59,056 nucleotides of DNA from Gaiellasilicea sp963789355 (GCA_963789355.1 CAWBKK010000007.1:1-59056); one strand, 5' to 3'; shown: positions 47,577 through 56,211, counted from the first letter of the stretch. The notes: generated by a model from the letters alone, not told the origin. Program-made: numbers and translations.

Positions 47577-48113
47577 ATGGGTAGTCGCATCAACACGGCT
47601 CTTTCGATCACGGCGCTCGTGGTCGCAGTTGGCGGCGCGACACCTCTAGGGGAGGCGGCCTGGAGCCAGGTGGTGCCGCGTGGCAGCGTCGGGACGCTCC
47701 AACTCAAACGCAATGCGGTGACTTCCGCCAAGATCGCTCCCAACGCCGTGCGCACCGCGCACGTTGTCAACGGCTCGCTCCGCGCCGCAGACTTCCAGGC
47801 GGGCCAACTCCCGAGCGGCCCGAGGGGTGAGCAGGGCGAACGGGGACCGGCCGGGCCGGTCGGAGTCAGCGGGTACGAAATCGTCAGAGCCTCGACCATT
47901 GTCCCCGCAAACACGATCTCGAGCGCGCAGGCGGGCTGCCCGAACGGCAAGAAGGTGATCGGGGGCGCGGCCAGCGTTCAGGGCGTTCCGAGCGGCGTCT
48001 TCATTCACACGAATGTCACCAACACGGAGTTCTACGACAACATCGTGGTGAACACGACCGCCGTCCCGCAACAGGCCAACGCCGTCGCGATCTGCGCAAA
48101 CGTCGCCGGGTAG
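47577..48113 (+). CDS. Exported collagen-like repeat protein
   Basis: The 178-aa protein starts MGSRINTALSITALVVAVGG, an N-terminal signal or anchor. It then has an AVTSAKIAPNAVRTAHVVNG segment, typical of thermoleophilian surface proteins. A short collagen-like stretch of about six Gly-x-y triplets (GPRGEQGERGPAGPVG) follows. The C-terminal beta domain has two Cys (QAGCPNGKKVIGGAASVQG, AVAICANVAG). Such proteins form small trimeric surface structures. A strong GAGAGGGG ribosome-binding site precedes the ATG. Confidence 0.82.
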   Translation: MGSRINTALSITALVVAVGGATPLGEAAWSQVVPRGSVGTLQLKRNAVTSAKIAPNAVRTAHVVNGSLRAADFQAGQLPSGPRGEQGERGPAGPVGVSGYEIVRASTIVPANTISSAQAGCPNGKKVIGGAASVQGVPSGVFIHTNVTNTEFYDNIVVNTTAVPQQANAVAICANVAG

Positions 48114-48136
48114 GCACTCGGACCGGATGCTCGCTG

Positions 48137-49033
48137 CTAGGGCCTGACGACGACCCGGGACGCGGCGAGCGTGCCCTTGGTGCCGAAGAGCGCGGCCGGA
48201 GTGACCTTCGCCGGCGACGTCCAGACCGTCACGGGCAAGCCCTTGGTCAGCAGCTCGAGCGCGGGGTAGGACGAGAGCGAGGCGGCCGCGCCGCCGAGAC
48301 CTTCGATCGATGCCGTCGTGGGCACGGTCACCGGCACCCTTTGCCCTGCCTGCTTGACCTTGCGACCCCCGGGCCACTGGCGCACGTGGTCGACGGTGAC
48401 CTGGAGATCCTCGCCGGCGGCGTTCGCGACCTTGCCGGTGAGCGCGAGCGTGAACATCGTTCCCGCCGCCGCGGAGAAGAGCAGCCGCCGCGCGCTGTTG
48501 AGGTGCGTGAACGGATTCGCCGCCCCGCCGCCGTTCGGATGCACCTCGAAGTGCAGGTGCGGGTGAATGCCGTTCGCGTCGCCCGAGTCGCCGACAAAGG
48601 CGATCACCTGGCCGGCGGCGACCTTCGCGCCGTCCTTCAACCCCGTCGCATACGACACCCCGGCGACGCACCTGCCCTGGTTGTCGTTGCCGTCCGTGAG
48701 GTCGTTGTTGAGGTGGATGTACAGGTACTGGGTGCCGCTCTTGCCGTTCAGGTAGAGCATGCAGCCGGCGCGCGCAGAGGTCGTGTGGAACTTGACCGTG
48801 CCGGCCTCGGCGGCGAGGGCGAGTGCGCGGCGAGGCGCCATGATGTCGTTGCCCTCATGCCCGCCCTGGCCGCGTGGGTCGCCGAAGTCGTCCGTGTAGC
48901 TCGCAGCGCCGAGGACGGGGAACACGAGCCGCGGCACCTGTGCGGAAGGCGATGCCGCCGCGGCCCCTGCGCCGAGCAGGAGTCCGATCACGGTGAGGAG
49001 CAAGCCTCGGGCTGTCGTCCGGACGGGGGTCAT
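48137..49033 (-). CDS. Secreted M23-family metallopeptidase
   Basis: The 298-aa protein has a signal peptide (TARGLLLTVIGLLLGAGAAA). The M23 domain has the first zinc ligands in GGHEGNDIMAPRR and the HPHLHFEVHPNGG motif. TVKFHTTSARAGCMLYLNGK, YLYIHLNN and GQVIAFVGDSGDANGI are standard. A C-terminal beta-rich region (about 200-298) is unassigned. It probably trims peptidoglycan outside the membrane or regulates wall turnover. It follows the PAS/receiver pair on the minus strand. Confidence 0.88.
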   Translation of the reverse strand: MTPVRTTARGLLLTVIGLLLGAGAAAASPSAQVPRLVFPVLGAASYTDDFGDPRGQGGHEGNDIMAPRRALALAAEAGTVKFHTTSARAGCMLYLNGKSGTQYLYIHLNNDLTDGNDNQGRCVAGVSYATGLKDGAKVAAGQVIAFVGDSGDANGIHPHLHFEVHPNGGGAANPFTHLNSARRLLFSAAAGTMFTLALTGKVANAAGEDLQVTVDHVRQWPGGRKVKQAGQRVPVTVPTTASIEGLGGAAASLSSYPALELLTKGLPVTVWTSPAKVTPAALFGTKGTLAASRVVVRP

Positions 49034-49086
49034 GAAGTACCGGGTCGCGCTCGAAGGGCGGGACCCTAGCAGAGCCGGACGCCGGA

Positions 49087-50430
49087 TTACTCCTCAAAAG
49101 GGGTAAAAGCTCCCCCGGCCGGAGACTCCCGCCGGAGCGACCCCGGGACCGGTGGATCCTCGCCGAGGAGGTCCTCGACGAGCTCTTTCGCGCCGTGCAG
49201 GGCGGCGCTGACCGCTTCCGCCGCCTCCGAGCCCTCGCCGAGCCGGTAGTGGGCGATCGCCAGCCCCTGGACGACGGTGTCGTTCAGCTCGACCGCGCGC
49301 CGGCGCAGCTCCGCCGCGACCGCGAGCTTCTCCTCCACCTCGGCCCGCTCCGTGACGTCGTGCGCCGTTCCGGCCATGCGCACGATCTGCCCGTCCTCGA
49401 CGGTGATGTCGCCGCGCGAGTCGATGTAGCGGACGGCTCCGTCGGGACGGAGCGCCCGGTGGCTGAACGCGAACGGCTCGTGGGTCTCGAAGGACGAGCG
49501 GACGGTCCGGTCGACCCGCTCGCGGTCATCCGGATGGACGCGTGCCAGGTACGCCTCGTAGCTCGGATCGAATTCGCCGGGCTCGACGCCGTAGATTCGG
49601 TGCAGCTCGGCGGACCAGGTGATCAGGTCGCCCGCCACGTCCCATTCCCAGCTGCCGATGCGCGCGATCCGTTGTGCCTCGGCGAGGCCGGCCTCGCTCC
49701 GGCGCAGCTCCTCCTCGGCGCGGTGCCGCTCCGTCACGTCCGTGACAAGCGCCAGTGAGCCACGCGGCCGGCCGCGACGGTCCGTGATCGGTGCCGCCGC
49801 AACGGAGGCCCAGAGCTCGCTGCCGTCCTCGCGGACCAGCTTCGCCTCGTACTCCTCGGCGAGCCCTGCCCGCCGCGCCGCCAGACGCTCGGCGAGTGGC
49901 TCATCTGGGGCGAGCCATCGAGCTGCCGGCGAGCGCAGCAGCTCTCCGGGAGTGGTCGCGAGGAGCTCGGCCATCTTCGGATTGACGTACGTGGTGCGGC
50001 CGTCGTTGTCGAGCGTCCAGACGCCCTCTTGCGCGAGCTCGAGCAAGCGCTGGGCGTCGAGCTCGGTGACGTTGAGCCGGGTCGCGAGCGAGCCGATCAG
50101 CGCGCCGAGCGTCACGAGCGCGGCGAGGCGATAGCCGACGTGGGCGGCCGAGAACACCTCGTCGTGAGACGCCCCGGCGAGCCAGAACAGCGCCGTGCCG
50201 AGGATGCCCCCGAGGATGCCGAACCAGGTCCCGAGTGCCAGCGCGAGCAGGGCGACCGGAAGGGCGTAGAGCACGGCCCCCGGCTCGTTGGGAGCGTCGA
50301 TCACGAGCCCGAGCGCGAAGACGAGCAGGAATCCACCGAGCGCGAGCAGGGCAAGCGCGCGGCGGCGCCCGAGCGAGTGCTGGACCGCCCGCTCGAAGCG
50401 CTCCAGCCGAGTGGCCGCTTCCGGCGTCAC
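49087..50430 (-). CDS. Membrane PAS-PAS protein with degenerate kinase stub
   Basis: This is a 447-aa protein. About four hydrophobic segments occupy residues 25-120, followed by two PAS domains: about 125-235 (LLELAQEGVWTLDNDGRTTY) and about 245-365 (AQRIARIGSWEWDVAGDLIT, YLARVHPDDRERVDRTVRSS, RYIDSRGDITVEDG). A short helix pair ends the protein (ELRRRAVELNDTVVQGLAIA). It resembles HisKA_3 dimerisation, but the phospho-His is Asn383 and no HATPase domain follows, so it cannot autophosphorylate in the usual way. It starts in an ATGA overlap with a single-domain receiver gene, suggesting they act together. Confidence 0.82.
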   Translation of the reverse strand: MTPEAATRLERFERAVQHSLGRRRALALLALGGFLLVFALGLVIDAPNEPGAVLYALPVALLALALGTWFGILGGILGTALFWLAGASHDEVFSAAHVGYRLAALVTLGALIGSLATRLNVTELDAQRLLELAQEGVWTLDNDGRTTYVNPKMAELLATTPGELLRSPAARWLAPDEPLAERLAARRAGLAEEYEAKLVREDGSELWASVAAAPITDRRGRPRGSLALVTDVTERHRAEEELRRSEAGLAEAQRIARIGSWEWDVAGDLITWSAELHRIYGVEPGEFDPSYEAYLARVHPDDRERVDRTVRSSFETHEPFAFSHRALRPDGAVRYIDSRGDITVEDGQIVRMAGTAHDVTERAEVEEKLAVAAELRRRAVELNDTVVQGLAIAHYRLGEGSEAAEAVSAALHGAKELVEDLLGEDPPVPGSLRRESPAGGAFTPFEE

Positions 50431-50801
50431 GCCGCCTCCGCCGCGACTTCGCGCACGTAGCGGGCCACGAGCTCGATGTCGGCGCCCTTCTCCACATAGC
50501 GCCGCGCCCCCCGCGAGCGGGCGGCTTCTCCGAGCTGCCGCTCCGGGTAGCCGGAGAAGACGACGACCCGGGTCTCCGGCGAGCGCGTGCCGAGTGCGTC
50601 GAGCACCTCGAGCCCGTCGAGCCCGGGCAGCGACAGGTCGAGCACGAGCACGTCGGGCCGCAGCCGGCTCACGTCCGCGAGCGCCGTCTCGCCGTCGCCG
50701 GACTCGCCCACGATCTCGACGTCACCGTCGAGCTCGAGCACCGTGCGCAAGACGAGTCGGAGCGCGGGAACGTCGTCGCACAGATAGACCTGTATTGCCA
50801 C
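50427..50801 (-). CDS. Single-domain response regulator (receiver)
   Basis: The 124-aa receiver starts at GTG (VAIQVYLCDDVPALRLVLRT). It has the acidic pocket CDD, phospho-Asp in DVLVLDLSLPGLDGLEVLDA, Ser in VVFSGYPER and Lys in YVEKGAD. No output domain is present. It overlaps the PAS protein gene in ATGA. CheY-like single receivers act by protein-protein contact. The partner kinase is not in this operon, because the PAS protein lacks a catalytic domain. Confidence 0.85.
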   Translation of the reverse strand: MAIQVYLCDDVPALRLVLRTVLELDGDVEIVGESGDGETALADVSRLRPDVLVLDLSLPGLDGLEVLDALGTRSPETRVVVFSGYPERQLGEAARSRGARRYVEKGADIELVARYVREVAAEAA

Positions 50802-50881
50802 GAGACCCCCGGTCGTTGTCCGCGGAGCATACTCCGCGCCACCCTGGACGCCTACCTCGGAGCCGGGCTGTGACGCACCGC

Positions 50882-50887
50882 TAGAGT
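50882..50887 (+). promoter_or_regulatory. -10 box (TAGAGT), leaderless-type
   Basis: TAGAGT ends 8 nt before the etfB ATG at 50896 without a ribosome-binding site. Confidence 0.45.
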
Positions 50888-50895
50888 CACGCGCG

Positions 50896-51675
50896 ATGAA
50901 GATCGCCGTCTGCGTGAAGGAGGTTCCGGACGCGACCGCGCACAAGCGGATCGACGCCGGCACGAAGCGTCTCGACCGCTCCGGCGAGGGGGCTCTGAAC
51001 GCCTTCGACGCGAACGCGGTCGAGGAAGCGCTGCGGCTGAAGGACGCGACCGGCGAGGGCGAGGTCGTCGTCGTCTCGATGGGCCCCGAGCGCGCGCTCA
51101 ACTCCCTGCGAAAGGCGCTCGCGATGGGCGCCGACCGGGCAGTGTTGATCGCAGATGACGGCGCGGCCGGCTCCGACCTCGTGGCCACGAGCCTGACGCT
51201 GGCGAAGGCACTCGAGCGGGAGCAGGCGGATCTCGTCCTTTTCGGGCAGCAGTCTTCCGACTCCGACGGTGCCGTCCTCTGGGCGGCGGTCGCGGAGCGG
51301 CTCAAGCGGCCGGTGATCTCGCAGGTCGCGGAGTTGACGCTCGCAGGGGGCTCGCTGACCGGCAAGCGCCAGACCGAGTTCGGCTACGACGTCATCCGCG
51401 CGCCGCTGCCGGCCGTGGTCGCGGTCGCCGACTCGATCAACGAGCCGCGCTACCCGTCGCTGAAGGGGATCATGGGCGCGAAGTCGAAGCCGCAGGAGAC
51501 CGTTTCGCTCGCCGACCTCGGGGTCGAGGCCGGGAGTGCCGGCGAGCAGGGATCGCGCACCGAGGTGCTGGCGCTCTCCGAGCCGCCGCCGCGCGGCGAC
51601 ACGCGCAAGATCGAGGACGACGGCAGCGCGGCCGAGCAGATCGTCGCCTTCCTGGCCGAGAAGAGGCTGATCTGA
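50896..51675 (+). CDS. etfB: Electron transfer flavoprotein beta subunit
   Basis: The 259-aa protein begins MKIAVCVKEVPDATAHKRID. It has NAFDANAVEEALRLKDATGE, GADRAVLIADDGAAGSDLVA, LVLFGQQSSDSDGAVLW and YPSLKGIMGAKSKP (adenine/AMP-binding region of ETF beta). With EtfA it accepts electrons from acyl-CoA dehydrogenases and passes them to ETF-QO. It is first in the etfB-etfA-ETF-QO operon; the gap to etfA is 2 nt. Confidence 0.95.
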   Translation: MKIAVCVKEVPDATAHKRIDAGTKRLDRSGEGALNAFDANAVEEALRLKDATGEGEVVVVSMGPERALNSLRKALAMGADRAVLIADDGAAGSDLVATSLTLAKALEREQADLVLFGQQSSDSDGAVLWAAVAERLKRPVISQVAELTLAGGSLTGKRQTEFGYDVIRAPLPAVVAVADSINEPRYPSLKGIMGAKSKPQETVSLADLGVEAGSAGEQGSRTEVLALSEPPPRGDTRKIEDDGSAAEQIVAFLAEKRLI

Positions 51676-51677
51676 CC

Positions 51678-52631
51678 ATGCTCGTCTTCCTCGAGCATCA
51701 CGGCGGCGAGATCCAGAAGAGCTCGCTCGCGGTTCTCTCGAAAGCGGCGAGCCTCGGCGGCGAGGTCGCCGGCGTCATCGTCGGCTCGGGCGTCGACGGC
51801 CTGGCCGGGCAGGCGGCCGCGTACGGCGCCACCACCGTCTACGTCGCCGACGACCCGAGGCTCGAGGCGCCGCTGCCGCAGCCGCGGGTCGACGCGATCG
51901 CTCAACTCGTCGCAGGCAAAGGGGTCGAGACCGTTCTCTTCGCGCAGTCGATCCTCGCCGCCGACATCGCCGCCGGCCTCGCTGCACGGCTCGAGGCGGG
52001 GCTGAACTGGCAGCTGACGGACATCTCGAGCGACAGCGGGAACCTCGTCGGCAAGCAGTCGGCGCTCGGCGACTCGGTCGTCGTCGACGTGGGCTGGACG
52101 ACGACTCCCCGGATCGGACTCTTCCGCGCCGGTGCGTTCGACCCGGTCGAGCAGGCTGCGGCGGGCACCGTCGAGACCTTCGAGCCGGAGCTGCAGGAGC
52201 ACTCGCTCGCGGCTGAGATGGTCGAGCAGGCCCATGCCGAGGAGAGCGGTCCGTCGATCGAGGACGCGAACGTGATCGTCGCCGGCGGCCGGGGGCTCGG
52301 CGAGCCGGAGAAGTTCGCTCTCGTCGAAGAGCTGGCGAAGGCGCTCGGTGGTGCCGTCGCCGCGACGCGCGCCGTCGTCGACGCAGGCTGGTACCCGTAT
52401 TCGGCGCAGGTCGGGCAGACCGGCAAGTCGGTTTCGCCGACGCTCTACATCGCCTGCGGGATCTCCGGCGCGATCCAGCACAAGGTCGGAATGCAGAGCT
52501 CGAAGACGATCGTGGCGATCAACAAGGATCCGAACGCGCCCATCTTCGAGTTCGCCGATCTCGGCGTCGTCGGCGATCTGAACGCAATCGTGCCGAAGCT
52601 GACCGAGCTCGTCCAGGCACGCAAAGGATGA
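51678..52631 (+). CDS. etfA: Electron transfer flavoprotein alpha subunit
   Basis: The 317-aa protein begins MLVFLEHHGGEIQKSSLAVL. The C-terminal FAD domain has VIVAGGRGLGEPEKFALVEE, GAVAATRAVVDAGWYPYSAQ, VGQTGKSVSPTLYIACGISG, AIQHKVGMQSSKTIVAINKD and IFEFADLGVVGDLNAIVPKL, all classical EtfA segments. The stop overlaps the ETF-QO start by 4 bp. It is complete and of normal length for the family. Confidence 0.96.
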   Translation: MLVFLEHHGGEIQKSSLAVLSKAASLGGEVAGVIVGSGVDGLAGQAAAYGATTVYVADDPRLEAPLPQPRVDAIAQLVAGKGVETVLFAQSILAADIAAGLAARLEAGLNWQLTDISSDSGNLVGKQSALGDSVVVDVGWTTTPRIGLFRAGAFDPVEQAAAGTVETFEPELQEHSLAAEMVEQAHAEESGPSIEDANVIVAGGRGLGEPEKFALVEELAKALGGAVAATRAVVDAGWYPYSAQVGQTGKSVSPTLYIACGISGAIQHKVGMQSSKTIVAINKDPNAPIFEFADLGVVGDLNAIVPKLTELVQARKG

Positions 52632-54337
52632 GCAAGGGCGGCGTCCGCCCGGCGGACTACCCGCCGCCGTTCTCCCCGTCCGAGGTGATCGTCGCCCCGA
52701 CCGATCCGGCCGCTGAGCGGATCGAGGTCGGCGTCCTCATCGTCGGTGGCGGGCCGGCCGGCCTTGCCTGCGCGATCAGGCTCGGCCAGCTGCTCGAGGA
52801 CTCCCCCGAGACCGCCGAGCGGCTCGGTGAGGTCCCCGTGGCGGTCGTGGAGAAGGGGAAGGCGCCGGGCTCGCACCTCCTTTCGGGTGCGGTCGTCAAT
52901 CCGCGCGCGCTTCGCCGCCTCTTCCGCGACCGGCTGACGATGGACGACATGCCCGGCTACGGCGTTGTCCACGGCGAGGCCGTCTACCTGCTCTCGAGGG
53001 GGTCGACGACGCGGATTCCGCCGCCGCCCACGATGCGCAATCACGGCAACTACGTCGTCTCGGTCTCGCAGCTCGGACGCTTCCTCGCCGAGCAGGCGGA
53101 GGCCGGCGGCGCCGCCGTGCTGCCCGAGACCGACGCGCAGAAGCTGCTCGTCGCCGACGGGCGCGTCCACGGCATCCGCACCGGGGACAAGGGCCTCGGC
53201 CGCGACGGGAAGCCGCTCGGCGCGCACGAGCCGGGGTCGGACATCGCCGCGAAGGTGACGATCCTCGCGGAAGGGACGCAGGGTCATCTGACCGGCGCGG
53301 CGATCGCGCGGTTCGGCCTCGAGGGGGAGCAGCCGCAGATCTGGGCGCTCGGCGTCAAGGAGGTCTGGAAGGTGGCCAAGCCGCTCGGCCGCATCGTGCA
53401 CACGCTGGGCTGGCCGCTGCGCAAGCGGGCCAAGTACGGCGAGTTCGGCGGCTCCTTCATCTACCCGATGGGCGACGACATGGTCTCGCTCGGCTTCGTG
53501 GCCGGGCTCGAGTCGCGCGACACCGAGTTCTCCGTCCACGACGTCCTCCAGGAGTTGAAGACGCACCGGCTCCTGCGCAAGATCCTCCAGGGCGGCGAGC
53601 GGATCGCGTGGGGGGCGAAGACGATCACCGAGGGCGGCTACCACGCGCTGCCGAAGCGGTTTCACGCGCCCGGGTTGCTGCTCGTCGGCGAGGGGGCGGG
53701 ACTCGTCAACGTGCCGACGCTGAAGGGAATCCACTACGCGGTCGAGTCCGGGATCATGGCCGCCGAGGCGACGTTCCGTTCGCTCCAGCGCGGCGAGTCG
53801 CCGTCACGGCTCGGGGCCTTCGACTCCTACGACGAGGAGCTGCGTGCGAGCTACGTCGTCAAAGACCTGCACGAGGTGCGGAACATGCGCCAGGCCTTCG
53901 ACAAGGGCTTCTTCATCGGCGGCGGGCTCGCCAGCACGATGACGGTGACGAAGGGGAAGCTGCCGCCGTTCGAGCTGCGGAGCGAGGCGAACGCCGAGCG
54001 GTCGCTCATTCGCACCGGCCGGGCGGCGCGCTACCCGAAGCCCGACGGCAAGCTCACGTTCGACAAGCTCTCGTCCGTCTTCCTCTCGGGGAACCGGACG
54101 CGCGACGACCAGCCGGACCACATCCGGATCCAGCGAACCGTCCCGAAAGACCTGGCCGACGCCTGGGCGCACATGTGTCCCGCGCAGGTCTACGAGGTCG
54201 GCGCGGACGCAGGCAACGGGCTCGTCCACGTAGCGGTGAATCCGTCGAACTGCGTCCAGTGCGGCGCGATCTCCGCCAAGGGCGGCAGGCTGACCCCGCC
54301 CGAGGGCGGCTCGGGCCCCGAGTACACCTTGACCTAG
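52628..54337 (+). CDS. ETF:quinone oxidoreductase with altered 4Fe-4S motif
   Basis: The 569-aa flavoprotein has VGVLIVGGGPAGLACAIRLG (FAD), VVEKGKAPGSHLLSGAVVNP, HGNYVVSVSQLGRFLAEQAE, VTILAEGTQGHLTGAAIARF, GIKEVWKV-like GVKEVWKVAKPLGRI, IYPMGDDMVSLGFVAGLESR, and LLVGEGAGLVNVPTLKGIHY. It passes electrons from ETF to the quinone pool at the membrane. The C-terminal iron-sulfur motif has Cys in HMCPAQVYE and NCVQC, but the usual third cysteine of C-x2-C-x2-C is Ile (CVQCGAIS). The cluster is therefore missing a ligand or uses another residue. Last gene of the etf operon. Confidence 0.92.
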   Translation: MSKGGVRPADYPPPFSPSEVIVAPTDPAAERIEVGVLIVGGGPAGLACAIRLGQLLEDSPETAERLGEVPVAVVEKGKAPGSHLLSGAVVNPRALRRLFRDRLTMDDMPGYGVVHGEAVYLLSRGSTTRIPPPPTMRNHGNYVVSVSQLGRFLAEQAEAGGAAVLPETDAQKLLVADGRVHGIRTGDKGLGRDGKPLGAHEPGSDIAAKVTILAEGTQGHLTGAAIARFGLEGEQPQIWALGVKEVWKVAKPLGRIVHTLGWPLRKRAKYGEFGGSFIYPMGDDMVSLGFVAGLESRDTEFSVHDVLQELKTHRLLRKILQGGERIAWGAKTITEGGYHALPKRFHAPGLLLVGEGAGLVNVPTLKGIHYAVESGIMAAEATFRSLQRGESPSRLGAFDSYDEELRASYVVKDLHEVRNMRQAFDKGFFIGGGLASTMTVTKGKLPPFELRSEANAERSLIRTGRAARYPKPDGKLTFDKLSSVFLSGNRTRDDQPDHIRIQRTVPKDLADAWAHMCPAQVYEVGADAGNGLVHVAVNPSNCVQCGAISAKGGRLTPPEGGSGPEYTLT

Positions 54338-54352
54338 TAACAGACTGTTACT
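54336..54352. repeat. Odd-centred palindrome overlapping both convergent stop codons
   Basis: AGTAACAG-A-CTGTTACT, perfect 8-bp arms. It includes the end of the ETF-QO stop (TAG) and the whole TAA of the M48 gene. It could serve as a compact bidirectional 3'-end hairpin. Confidence 0.55.
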
Positions 54353-55535
54353 TGGCGTGGCGCTGGCGCCAGGCCTCGGCCATCGCGATCCGCTGCTCGA
54401 TGGACGGGTGGCTGTCGAAGAGCACGTACGACCACGCCGGCGGATCCGGGTCGTTCAGCGACTGGATCGTGAACTGCCGGAAGAGTCCCTTGGCCGGCTC
54501 GGGCTGCTCCGTCGTCTCGAGCGCCTTCCAGTCGGCCTCCTGCTCCATGTGCCGCGAGATCATGTTGTAGACGGGCAGCGAGAGCAGGTCGAGCACGACG
54601 AGCACGAGGAGCGAGAGCGGGACGGCGGCCGGGTTCGCCATCCCGCCGCGCCGCCGCGTCAGGCGAGCGATCAGCCAGGCGCCGGGGACCGCGAAGAGCG
54701 CGTACCAGGCGACGCCCTCGAAGAGATGGTTGCTCGAGTGGTGGCCGAGCTCGTGCGCGAGCACGGTCTTGACCTCGTCGTCGGTGAAGCCGCCGTCGAG
54801 CAGCGTGTTCCAGAAGACGATCCGCTTGCTCGGGCCGAAGCCGACGGCGTACGCGTTGGGCGCGCTGGTGAAGTCGGTCACGTCCTCGACGCGGAGGGGA
54901 ATCGGGTCGATCCCCTGCTTCGCCGCATACTGGCGGCCCGCGGCCTGCAGGTCGGCGCGCTCGAGCCGCTCCGTCGGCGTCAGGTACGGGTAGATGAAGC
55001 CGAAGAGGAATCCGAGCCCGACGAAGACGGGCGCTGCGCCGAGCCACCAGCGTCGGGGGAAGCGCCCGGCGAGGGCCATCACGATCGCGAGGGCGAAGCA
55101 GACGAACAGAAACTCTGCGCCGAGCTCGAACCAGTTCGCGAAGAGCGTCTCGACGTAGCCGCTGTCGGTCTGGTCGTAGCGCCGGTCCCACCAGACCTCC
55201 GCGAGCCGGAAGGGCACCTGCGAGATCCAGACGAGCGCGAGCCCGATCATCGCGAGCAGCAATCCCGTGCCGATCCGCCCGGCGGCCGACTCCTTCGCGA
55301 AGCGGATCCCGAACTTCGCGTACGCCAGCAGGACGCCGAGGAGGACGGCCTGCGAGACGACGAACTCGATCCGGAAGAAGCGCTCGTAGCGGTCGGCCCG
55401 GTCGAGCGTCGCCTGTGGGATCCCGGCCAGCGAGCCGTCCGGAAGCGTCAGGTCGTCCGGGACGACGCTCTGCCAGAGCAGCCAGGCCGCGGTACCCCAG
55501 ATCGCGGCGAGGACGAGCAGGATGATCGCTCGCAC
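54348..55535 (-). CDS. M48-family (Ste24-like) membrane metallopeptidase
   Basis: The 395-aa protein has several N-terminal membrane helices (MRAIILLVLAAIWGTAAWLL, LGVLLAYAKFG, LLLAMIGLALVWISQVPF, FVCFALAIVMALAGRF). The zinc motif HELGHHSSNHLF lies near residue 262, with the downstream Glu in HMEQEADWKALET. The layout matches the CAAX-protease/Ste24 type rather than HtpX. It is expected in the membrane, with proteolysis of membrane or prenyl-like proteins; substrate unknown. It is followed upstream by a DUF4389 gene on the same strand, 17 bp apart. Confidence 0.88.
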   Translation of the reverse strand: MRAIILLVLAAIWGTAAWLLWQSVVPDDLTLPDGSLAGIPQATLDRADRYERFFRIEFVVSQAVLLGVLLAYAKFGIRFAKESAAGRIGTGLLLAMIGLALVWISQVPFRLAEVWWDRRYDQTDSGYVETLFANWFELGAEFLFVCFALAIVMALAGRFPRRWWLGAAPVFVGLGFLFGFIYPYLTPTERLERADLQAAGRQYAAKQGIDPIPLRVEDVTDFTSAPNAYAVGFGPSKRIVFWNTLLDGGFTDDEVKTVLAHELGHHSSNHLFEGVAWYALFAVPGAWLIARLTRRRGGMANPAAVPLSLLVLVVLDLLSLPVYNMISRHMEQEADWKALETTEQPEPAKGLFRQFTIQSLNDPDPPAWSYVLFDSHPSIEQRIAMAEAWRQRHAK

Positions 55536-55552
55536 CGCGGCGCGCCGGTTCG

Positions 55553-56200
55553 TCAGCTCGGCTCCGGTTCGTCCGGCGACTCCAGCTCTCGCTCTTGCTC
55601 TGGTGCCGGCTCCGCCTCGGGTTCGGACTGTTGCCCGAGAAGCGGGCCGGCATGCGGGTACGCGTCGGTGAGGATCAGCCAGTACGCGTTCGTCTGGGCG
55701 AGGTAGCGAATCGTGTAGGCGCCGAGGTCACGCAGGCCGGGCGGCATCCGGCCGGTCGCGAGCGCCGCGAACCACCCCAGGAATCCGACCACCAGCAGCA
55801 CCTGGCTGAGCGCGCTGGCGACGAGCAACGCCGGAATCACGAGCAGGGAGCGGAAGAACGTGATCCAGCGCCTCTGCTTTGCGGGCGGTCCAATCGCGAC
55901 GTCGACCGGGTACCCGGGCTCGCCCGTGAAACCCGGAAACGGGTTCGCGACCAGGCCGACGAACGCGGTCAGGTGAGCGTAATAGCGGACGTAGGCGGCG
56001 AGGAAGCGGTGCAGCGGATCGGCTGAGCGCCCCCGAAACAGCGCGACGAGGCCATTCGCGATCGCGGCGAGAATCGCTGCCCCGCTCCAGAGCGTGAGCC
56101 AGAAGAAGTGCGGCATCGCGAGCAGGAGCCGGAAGAAGACGGTCAGGCGCGAACGGCGGAGGTCGTCGGTGACGGCGAGTCGAACGGGGTGGTCGCTCAC
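55553..56200 (-). CDS. DUF4389 membrane protein
   Basis: The 215-aa protein matches the DUF4389 pattern: VRLAVTDDLRRSRLTVFFRL, LLAMPHFFWLTLW, LVALFRGRSADPLHRFLAAY, YPVDVAIGPPAKQRRWITFF and TNAYWLILTDAYPH. Three to four membrane helices are present, with an acidic PEAEPAPEQERELESPDEPE tail. Function is unknown for the family. It is co-oriented with and just before the M48 peptidase, so co-expression is likely. Confidence 0.85.
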   Translation of the reverse strand: MSDHPVRLAVTDDLRRSRLTVFFRLLLAMPHFFWLTLWSGAAILAAIANGLVALFRGRSADPLHRFLAAYVRYYAHLTAFVGLVANPFPGFTGEPGYPVDVAIGPPAKQRRWITFFRSLLVIPALLVASALSQVLLVVGFLGWFAALATGRMPPGLRDLGAYTIRYLAQTNAYWLILTDAYPHAGPLLGQQSEPEAEPAPEQERELESPDEPEPS

Positions 56201-56211
56201 CGGCCGGAGTC

